From assembly GCA_964542915.1 (NCBI GenBank), contig CAZIVP010000023.1, positions 1-46,829 on the forward strand: DNA of 46,829 bases, written 5' to 3'. Both the position numbers and the translations under genes were made by a program. The notes under the pieces are model-generated. The model ran no database searches and had not been told where the DNA came from. It was given only the letters and a program-made list of their open reading frames with translations. Source of the stretch: CAZIVP01 sp964542915 (GTDB taxonomy: Bacteria > Calditrichota > Calditrichia > Calditrichales > Calditrichaceae). Shown one piece after another: positions 8,021 through 16,000 of the stretch (the stretch's first letter is position 1; every line of letters starts with the position of its first letter).

Positions 8021-9273
8021 TATTGCAGTACTCCCGCAGCATGCAGCGTCGCCAAATCAACATCTTTTTTCCAATCCCTCAAACGCGGATGCTTTTCGCC
8101 TCGTACAACATCGAACGCCCCGGATTCCGTTTTCGAAAAGCAAATAATGTTCCTGGGCTCTGAAAGTCTTAAAACAACCGGCGAATGGGTTGCAAGAATC
8201 ACCAAATTGTTATAAACCGATGATAAGGATTGAATTACGGTTTCTATTGCTTGCGGGTGTAACCCATTTTCGGGTTCTTCAATCATATAAATTTTATCTC
8301 TCTCGGGCAGATAAGCAATCAAGGTCTGAGCCAAAAGGCGCAATGTACCGTCCGATAAAAGCCAGGAAGGAATCTGAACGCCGCTTTGATAATCAATGCA
8401 TAGGTAGAGGAAGCGATCTTCAGGTCGCTCCTTAACCGTAATATGTGAAATTTCAGTTAATGCGGTTTTAACATGCTCATTCCAACGGTCGAAAGCCTCC
8501 TTATGGTTTTGTTTTAAATAATGGATCACTTTAGGCAGATTGCTACCGTCTGGCAAAAAATAGGCGGGTGCATCCGGTCTGCACGCCCAGCGCATGTCTT
8601 TACTATTGAGTTGAATGAATTCAATTCGTTCCATGAGTATGGATTTGATCCACAGCGAAATCGGGAACCTGTTTGCATCTTCCGGAATACGGGCCAGTGA
8701 TGCTTTGTGTGGTCCGAAGCGATAGGTAATATTCCAATCCGTGTTCTCGGACTTAAAATAATCATTGCCCTTAGCGCTCTTGGAAACAACTTTTCTCCAC
8801 CCCGGTGGATTTTTTTTCCCTTTGGTTATGATATGTTCAGGCGCTTCTTGTTCATAAGGAAATAAATGCAATTGTTTCGTTTTTTTAACGTGTTTGCTTT
8901 TTTTGGCGGTTAAATCCTTCAGCAGCCATAATTGCTCGCTCTGAATAATGATTCCATCCATTTCATGTTGTTCAAGGGCTAACTCGTAACGTGCAAATTT
9001 ATATTCACGATTCTTAGTCGCGGGTATTTTAAATTCAATGACGATTTCAAAAAAATCGTGGTTTTGGTTCCATACCAATTCTTTAAAATGTGAACATCTC
9101 TTTTGAACGGCTGCAATTGGCCCGTCATTTAAAACATCTTTAACAAAGGTAAATAGATCCAATAGCGAGCTTTTACCGCTGGCATTCGGACCCACTAATA
9201 TATTGTAATTATTTAAATCGATAGAATTATACTTGAAGCCTTTGAAATATAATACCTCAACACTTTTAATCAT
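8020..9273 (-). CDS. ABC/SMC-like AAA ATPase, partner of the TOPRIM-like protein
   Basis: This 417-aa ATPase has a complete ABC/RecF-type active site: Walker A GPNASGKSS (28-36), signature LSDGTLR, Walker B IYMIEEPENGLHP (about 328-340) with both acidic residues, and the switch histidine in ATHSP (about 361-365). The region between holds a lysine-rich insert (about 145-155, KKSKHVKKTK) that may contact nucleic acid or a partner. The gene overlaps the helicase stop by four bases (ATGA) and shares a base with the next ATG, so three genes are translationally coupled. Together with the TOPRIM-like protein it forms a two-gene unit like AriA/AriB of PARIS, AbiLi/AbiLii, or the ATPase/MAD4 pair of MADS. 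The likely role is a phage sensor or assembly platform controlling the small partner (inference). Confidence 0.9.
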   Translation of the reverse strand: MIKSVEVLYFKGFKYNSIDLNNYNILVGPNASGKSSLLDLFTFVKDVLNDGPIAAVQKRCSHFKELVWNQNHDFFEIVIEFKIPATKNREYKFARYELALEQHEMDGIIIQSEQLWLLKDLTAKKSKHVKKTKQLHLFPYEQEAPEHIITKGKKNPPGWRKVVSKSAKGNDYFKSENTDWNITYRFGPHKASLARIPEDANRFPISLWIKSILMERIEFIQLNSKDMRWACRPDAPAYFLPDGSNLPKVIHYLKQNHKEAFDRWNEHVKTALTEISHITVKERPEDRFLYLCIDYQSGVQIPSWLLSDGTLRLLAQTLIAYLPERDKIYMIEEPENGLHPQAIETVIQSLSSVYNNLVILATHSPVVLRLSEPRNIICFSKTESGAFDVVRGEKHPRLRDWKKDVDLATLHAAGVLQ

Positions 9274-12200
9274 CTTATGGATCCTTTATGCATAACTTCT
9301 TCGGCATTAATAATATAACGCACCAGTTTGATTTTTTCCTGTGCACTCAAATTTTCGGCCGGATTGCGTATGATATAAAGTTGCGGTTCGGTAATTGCAT
9401 TCATCACGGCGTACAGATAGTAATCCTCATTAAACCGTTGCGCTTTAAACCATTCGTTTTGGGTTAACGATACGGCTGCTGTTTTTGCCCGCGCCTTAAC
9501 TTCAATATAGCGTATTTCCTTCGTTTTGGGATCGACCGAGCGAATGTCAAATCCCAAATTCTGATCGGCCACACCTTCAGGTTCACGGTGCTGTTCCCGT
9601 TCATATTCCATGGCCTTTTCCATACCAATGCGTTCCACTTCGGGGTCGTTGCGCATTTCCGGTTCTAATGTTGTTTCGGGATGCACGCGAATAATACCTT
9701 TAAACTGCGGCATACTCATGGTCAGGCTTTTCTCTTTCTCGATCTGTGTTTTCAGGTTGTCTAATGCCTGTTCATAGTGCGTCTTACGTTCTTCCTTATT
9801 ACGGATTACCAAATCCACATTTTCGCCGGCATTTTTGCGATCATACAGGCCTATCAAATCGCCGTCCAATTTCCATATAAGATGCTCCAGCGACTTAAAT
9901 CCGTACTTTTGTTTGATGTTAGCCTGTCGTTCTCGTTCCTCGAATAATTCTTTTTTGTACGCTTCTAACGCTTTGATGGCATGATCTCTGGAAACTTGTT
10001 TAATTTGTTCAATGTCAACGAATTGTTGATCCTTTGGATTGCCTTCAGCCAAATCCCATATAATAGATGCGGGAAAGGAAATCACTTTTTGATCTTGTAC
10101 ATAAAAACAAAACAAGCGTTTTCCGGCGGCAGCGCCGGTTCCGTCTTTAATCTCGCCTTCGTAAAACATAATATAGCCGTCCAAAAAACCTTCGGGATCG
10201 ATAAACGTCGCTCCGGTCAGCAATGAATCTGAAAATTTATTATCCACATAAGTCATCATGGCCTCAAATAAAGGATGACCAAAAGACACAAATTCTACAT
10301 CGGGATTCTCGAATGCCAAAGCTTTATCAAACGTTATCCTTGGATAGCGTTTTAAAAGGTCTCCGTATTGTTTTTTGAAAAGATCATTTTCGGCTAACGA
10401 ACGCATTTCAAACGGGATGCTATCAACCGCAATAAAACCGTCCTTTCGTTCCCGGATCTTGCCATTGGCCTTTTGAATGGCCTTTTTAAAAAAGCTCTCG
10501 GTGTATTCGGGAATGAGCCGTTGTTCGCGGGCCATTTGTTCCATCTCTTTAATCCGGGTATAATCGATGTATCGTGTCGCTAAACTTTCCCCTAATTTAT
10601 CTTTAATTTGCTGTATATAATCTTCATCGACTTTAATATCAAGTTCTTGTACGATTTCTTTTATACTCCGTGCATTGGCAGCCGCATCCATCATTAAGTG
10701 AGACAGATTCTGGTTATATAAAACTTCATTGAGCACATCAAAAACCTTATCGTTGCCCATGGCATTGCGAATTTCATCTAATTTCTCAAACAGTTTGTGC
10801 AGGACGCGTCCTTCACGGGTATCAATCGCTACAAGATTAAAAACAAACACTTCTTTCTGTTGACCATATCGGTGGATACGTCCCATGCGCTGTTCCAGAC
10901 GATTGGGATTCCACGGAATATCATAGTTCACCATCAAATGGCAAAACTGTAAATTGATGCCTTCCCCGGCGGCTTCGGTTGCTACCATCACATCGGTTTC
11001 GTTCTTAAAAATTCGTTCAGCTTTGATGCGTTCTTCCAACTTCATCCCACCATGAATGGTGTTCGTCCGATAGCCCCAGGTGCGTATTTTCTTCTCCAGG
11101 TATTCCAGAGTATCGCGGGACTCGGTAAAAACCAAAATCTTTTTATCTTTAGTATCTTTATATTTTTCGGATAATTCCCTCAACGCCTTTTTGAGTTCTT
11201 TGAGCTTAATTTCTTCCTCATTATTAATAATAGCCTTGGCTTGTTCAATAAGAGTTTCGATGGTAGCAATTTCTTTTTGCAGTTCTTCTCTATTCTCGGC
11301 CACGCTCAGGGTTTCCCATATATCTTCTTCCCTCCACCGTTCTTCTTCGCTCATCTCGTCAATAGACTCAAAATAATCGTCTTCCTGCTGGCGAAGTCGT
11401 TGATTTTGGTTGGCGCCTTGCAAATATTCTTCCAGACGCTTCTTACGCCGTTGTAGAGACTTCAATAGTGCATACGTGCTGGAAGCCAATCTTCGCTGAA
11501 GAATGACAAGTGCAAAAGCGATGTTGCGCCGCTTATCTTTTACCAGAGCTTTATTGTATTGTGTATTGACATATTTCGATAACTGATTATATAATTCGAC
11601 CTCATTGGGCGAGCGCGTCTTCCACTGAAAAGCGGCCGTATGCACGTGTCGCGGTAAAAAGAGAGGCTCGCCCTCAAAATTTTGTAAATCTTCCTTTACC
11701 CTTCGGATAAATAGTGGATTATCCTTCTGCTTAACGGATTCCTCCACCATTTCATTGGTGGCAAAAAAGCCCGGTTCAATCAAATCCAGAAAAAGCCTGA
11801 AATTTTCCGGATCGCCTTTATGCGGCGTTGCGGTCAGGAAAAGAAGGTGTTCACAATTCTGCGATAATGTTTCTCCCAGCTTATAACGACTGGTTTTATC
11901 GATCTTTTCGCCGTAACGATAGGCGCTCATTTTATGGGCTTCATCTACAATGATCAAATCAAAGTGGGCAGCAGCAATCGAGGGTAGTACATCTTCCCGT
12001 TTGGCAAAATCGATAGACGTGATCACTTGATTTTCCCGCAGCCAGACGTTCTGTCCGTACAGGGCGTCGATATATTCCCTTCCAATGGGTACGAATAACT
12101 CCTCGAATCGGTCTTTCAATTCACGCCGCCATTGGTCTTTTAAATGCCCCGGCGCGACAATCAGAATACGGTTAACCAGATTACGTATTTTGAGTTCTTT

Positions 12201-12614
12201 AACGAGCAATCCCGCCATAATGGTTTTACCTGCGCCCGGATCGTCGGCTATCATGAAGCGGATGCGCGGCTTGCTCAAAATATAACCATAGACCGCATCG
12301 ATCTGATGCGGCAGTGGATCCACCTTTGACGTATTCATGGCCACAAGCGGATCATACATGGAAGCGAAGCGGTACCGTATGGTTTCCAGAGACAGAAAAA
12401 CCTTCCAGGGTTCTTCGTTGAACGTTGCTTGATAATGATCAAGCTTAAATTGTTCGAATTCTTCTTTTGAAATTAATTGGTCTATATGCTGGCGGGTGTT
12501 TTTAGTCGAACCGATAATATGAACATAGTCACCGGCCTCTTCCACAGACTTGATCTCTACCGGTTCCGGCCATTTGGGGCCTTTAATGATGGCGCCTTTT
12601 TCAACTCGTTTCAT
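9270..12614 (-). CDS. SNF2-family helicase with C-terminal DUF3883 domain
   Basis: This 1114-aa superfamily 2 DNA translocase is of the SNF2/RapA type found in DISARM-like defence (compare DrmD). Motif I is DDPGAGKT (124-131), motif II is DEAH (224-227), and the second RecA lobe carries TEAAGEGINLQ and RMGRIHRYGQ. A long, charged, coiled-coil-like insert (about 380-480) separates the lobes. The C-terminus (about 1019-1105) is a DUF3883 domain with GFDIRSVD and YIEVK, i.e. a D1023...E1038-x-K1040 arrangement like the PD-(D/E)xK nuclease core. It is the first gene of the array, and its stop overlaps the start of the ATPase. The ribosome site is weak (GAG). I infer that it translocates along incoming DNA and that the DUF3883 part binds or cuts it. 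No other clear nuclease is visible in the array. Confidence 0.93.
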   Translation of the reverse strand: MKRVEKGAIIKGPKWPEPVEIKSVEEAGDYVHIIGSTKNTRQHIDQLISKEEFEQFKLDHYQATFNEEPWKVFLSLETIRYRFASMYDPLVAMNTSKVDPLPHQIDAVYGYILSKPRIRFMIADDPGAGKTIMAGLLVKELKIRNLVNRILIVAPGHLKDQWRRELKDRFEELFVPIGREYIDALYGQNVWLRENQVITSIDFAKREDVLPSIAAAHFDLIIVDEAHKMSAYRYGEKIDKTSRYKLGETLSQNCEHLLFLTATPHKGDPENFRLFLDLIEPGFFATNEMVEESVKQKDNPLFIRRVKEDLQNFEGEPLFLPRHVHTAAFQWKTRSPNEVELYNQLSKYVNTQYNKALVKDKRRNIAFALVILQRRLASSTYALLKSLQRRKKRLEEYLQGANQNQRLRQQEDDYFESIDEMSEEERWREEDIWETLSVAENREELQKEIATIETLIEQAKAIINNEEEIKLKELKKALRELSEKYKDTKDKKILVFTESRDTLEYLEKKIRTWGYRTNTIHGGMKLEERIKAERIFKNETDVMVATEAAGEGINLQFCHLMVNYDIPWNPNRLEQRMGRIHRYGQQKEVFVFNLVAIDTREGRVLHKLFEKLDEIRNAMGNDKVFDVLNEVLYNQNLSHLMMDAAANARSIKEIVQELDIKVDEDYIQQIKDKLGESLATRYIDYTRIKEMEQMAREQRLIPEYTESFFKKAIQKANGKIRERKDGFIAVDSIPFEMRSLAENDLFKKQYGDLLKRYPRITFDKALAFENPDVEFVSFGHPLFEAMMTYVDNKFSDSLLTGATFIDPEGFLDGYIMFYEGEIKDGTGAAAGKRLFCFYVQDQKVISFPASIIWDLAEGNPKDQQFVDIEQIKQVSRDHAIKALEAYKKELFEERERQANIKQKYGFKSLEHLIWKLDGDLIGLYDRKNAGENVDLVIRNKEERKTHYEQALDNLKTQIEKEKSLTMSMPQFKGIIRVHPETTLEPEMRNDPEVERIGMEKAMEYEREQHREPEGVADQNLGFDIRSVDPKTKEIRYIEVKARAKTAAVSLTQNEWFKAQRFNEDYYLYAVMNAITEPQLYIIRNPAENLSAQEKIKLVRYIINAEEVMHKGSIR

Positions 12615-13040
12615 AATTAACTCAAAATTAATAGTTTTTTATACTTTCTATTTAAATGTAAATAGGGCGCCCATAAGGGACAAAGAAAATAAAAAGGTTG
12701 GTTAATGTTTTGCTTCGGTTGGCTCTTCTCTCTCGTTTCCCAACGCCAGGCCAAGTCTTCGTAGTGGGGATTAAAAATAGCTTGTTCTAACCATCGATTG
12801 TTCATGTTTTAAATATGCTCCTCTCATCAACCAGTTTGTTCGGGTTATGATGCCTTCTGGTACCTCGCCATATATGGATTCCATCAGACAAATTAATTCA
12901 AAGCTGTCTACCCTGATCCGACAAATCTTGTTTATGGCATCAGAAAAAATATAAACGAATGAGAATAAGTGCAATTGCCCAAATCAAGGATCTCCTTTTT
13001 CTTTTTAATTTAAATAATCTTCTACTTCATGATCCCTTTC
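12615..13040. other. Spacer between the defence array and lhr
   Basis: This 426-base AT-rich interval separates the helicase gene from the 3' end of lhr on the same strand. It holds only two short overlapping minus-strand frames of unknown value. The promoter of the defence array must lie here if the array is transcribed independently of lhr, but I could not pick a convincing -35/-10 pair. No inverted-repeat terminator after lhr stands out. Confidence 0.5.
12617..12805 (-). CDS. Small hypothetical ORF before the helicase (62 aa, doubtful)
   Basis: A 62-codon frame ends two bases before the helicase ATG. It is preceded by an AGGAG sequence 12 bases from its ATG, longer than ideal. The protein (opening MNNRWLEQAIFNPHYEDL) is rich in Trp, Tyr and Lys, and I do not recognise it. 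The second half has the composition of ordinary AT-rich spacer DNA. It could be a leader peptide, a small array component, a gene remnant or chance. A second overlapping frame (12771-12974) is equally unrecognisable and is not annotated. Confidence 0.2.
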   Translation of the reverse strand: MNNRWLEQAIFNPHYEDLAWRWETREKSQPKQNINQPFYFLCPLWAPYLHLNRKYKKLLILS

Positions 13041-16000
13041 CTATACCAGGACCGCCGATGGCCACAATACGAGTTGCCGGCCGGACAGTTCAAATCCCGC
13101 CTGTAAAAATGTCTGATGTAACGTATGATGCGCCGCCGGTTGTCCATCGATGCTCGCGATGGTCAGCTTCTGCCGCGGACGTAAATCCGCAGGCAAGCGC
13201 AGCCAGTTTTTCAGTTGTTCGATCATCGCCGGCAGCCAATCGATGCCAAACCCTTGCATGAACCACAAGCGCCGGCCGTAATTCTCGCTGTAGGCGATCA
13301 ATCGCCCGTTAACGATGTATACATGATTGCTTGCAGCGCGCGTCAATTGAAGGGTCGCACCGCCGGAATCGCTGAAATTCCAGAAACGACCCCTGCCTAA
13401 CGGCAGCGCCGGATCGAGCGTACTCAGCATATTCACCTGCCCGTTGGCCGGATCATCTGATTCCATTATCACCAGTAAGCGTTCCAGCGCCTCCGGCGAC
13501 GCAAACTGCAAACCGGAGAGTCCGTGCACGAAATAACCGCGCCGGATTTCGCCCTGCCACTCCAGCCGCTTCAGGGTTTGAAACAACGGAAAATAGGGCG
13601 ACAGACCGTCTTCACGGCGATACCACTCCTTGACCAGCACGCCGTAACGATTGAGCAACAGCCGCGCCTGCGTTTCGATTCGCGCATCCGTATCCGAATC
13701 GTTTCCCATGATTGCAAAAGCCGAGGTTGTCATCCAGCGCGCCTTTTGCAGTACCGTGCGTTGACCGGCCGCCGCTTCGGTCCGGTATCGACTTCTGCGT
13801 TGCACGCGGCCAATTCCCATACCGCCCGGAATGGTACCGTTCCATTTCCCACTTCCGCCAGCGCCGATTGCCTCCGGAGGCTGCAATGCCAGCTTCAGGG
13901 CCCGGTAGTCGTTGGTTGTAACCCGACCTTTGATCGCCAGACCATGCAGTGCTTTTTCCAGATCGGAAGACCGTAGGCCGGCGCCGCTCATAATATCGCT
14001 CCCGCGGCTGGCGCCATGAAGCCTTAAAAAATCCAGCGCCGCGCGTTCAGAGTCGTTTTCAACACCATTACCGCTCTCTTCCATTGTTTCTTTGAACAAA
14101 TGCCCTCCGCCGTGCGGCGCTAATTTAACCAGCGGCTTCGTCTGATGCTCATCGCCGCCCACGATCATAAAATACAATTCATCCTGTAAACAATCGTAGA
14201 ATTGGCGCAGCACTTCTCCAAAAGCGGCGGTATCCAGGGCGCCACGGCTAAAACGGCTGCGCAGGATTTCGCGCTCCAGAAAATACGGCGGCATCGCCAG
14301 ACCCTGAAAGCGCTCCAGCACCGCTTGCAGCGGCTGTTCCGGCCGACCGATGCCGTGCCACTCTCCGCAGAATCTCAAAAACGTCTGTATATCGGCCGGT
14401 TGCCCCACACGTCTTCTTTGGGCGATGGAGGCGCGATAAAGCTGCCGAAAGGATGCGCGGGCGCACCACTCCGTGTCTTCGGCGTCTTCGGTCAGTTTGC
14501 CACTCACCACTTCGCCGGCTTCCCGTAACTGTTTTAGAATCGCCTGCGTCTCCTCTTTTCCGATTTGCAGGGCCTGTGCGAGGTATGCACCGGTTACCGG
14601 TCCCCGGTTCTGCAGAAAACGATGCACCCGCCGGCGCTTTTGTTGCCCGGCCGATAGCTCCTGCCAATGTAGATAATCCTCCATCGTTAGCCATTGATAA
14701 TCCGGATCCGCAAGACGGACAATGCGCTTCGCTTCCTGTAGCCGATCCAGTAACGGTTTTACGTTAACCTGAACCCGTTTTTGTAACGCCTCGGTCCGGA
14801 TTGGACCTAACGCCTCGACTATTGAATAAACATCTTCCGCCGAGCGTGCTTTGTGTTCCGGTGTTAAAAATTGCCAGCGCCGTTCCATCTGATCGACCGT
14901 CTCCCGGGCGATGATATCCGGAATCGTCCCCGCCTCCATAACCTCTTGGATCCAACCTTCGTGCGCACGATCGCCGCCGGCCGCCGAACGGGTACGGTCG
15001 GTTTCGTAGATGGCGCCGGCCTCCATTTTGAAGCGCAGCGGCGCGCTGAACGGCGAGGGGGCATTCGTACGTATGGAGACGACACGTCTTTGCCCGTCCT
15101 TCAACTCCTGTAATATGTATTGCAAATGAGGCCAGTCCAAAATATCGTATAACAGATTGCGGTAGGTTTCAACAATGAGGGGAAATTCTTGATGGGAACG
15201 CACATTCTGCAAGAGATCGGCGGCGTGGATACGCTGCAGCCAGAGCGGAATACGCCGCTCCGCCTGTGACCGCGGTAAGAGCAGCGCACGCGCCGCATTG
15301 TAGCGGAAATGCAGGGCGAACATAGGCGATTCGATCAGCGAACGTGCAATCAGCGTTTGCGCTTCTTCCGGCGATTGTTCAAAAAGGGCCTGCAGCATCG
15401 ATTCATCAAAACCGTCCGGCAGACGCAACATAATGCCGTCGTCATCAAAGGCGTAATGCACGCTCAGACGATAGCGTTCTTCAATGAAGGCGCCCAGCAG
15501 AATGGCCCATAAGCCGGTAACGCGCGCGCCGAAGGGCGCATGGATGATGAGCAGCGGTATTTGGCCGTGATCAACCGTCCACTCGGCGAGAAGGACGTCC
15601 TCCGTGTGCGAAGCGCCGGTCGCTTCCTTCTGACGCCTGAAAAAGGAAACGGTGCCGGCAATAATCGCCTCATCCGCCGGAAAGCGCTCACGCAGCCATC
15701 TCTCGGCGCTTTGTCGTTCCATTTGCCGGTACAGTTCGTCGCGAAAGCCGGCTATGCGCAGACTCGTTGAAAAGGCGCGATAGAGCACATCGCCTTTCCA
15801 GAACGGTTCTTTGGGCCGGATCGCCGCCACAGGCGTAACGATGATGCGGTCATGAGTGATGCTGTCAATGCGCCATTCGCTGTTGCCCAGATAGAAGGTT
15901 TCGCCCACACGCGCTTCGTGCACGAACTCTTCTTCCATCTCGCCCAGGCGTATGTTTTGATCCTTGAGATAGACGCCGTAGTATCCGCGGTCGGGGATGG

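Noticed and set aside
12771..12974. A 67-codon minus-strand frame in the array spacer
   Set aside because: It overlaps the other small frame, has no clear ribosome site and has no recognisable sequence.
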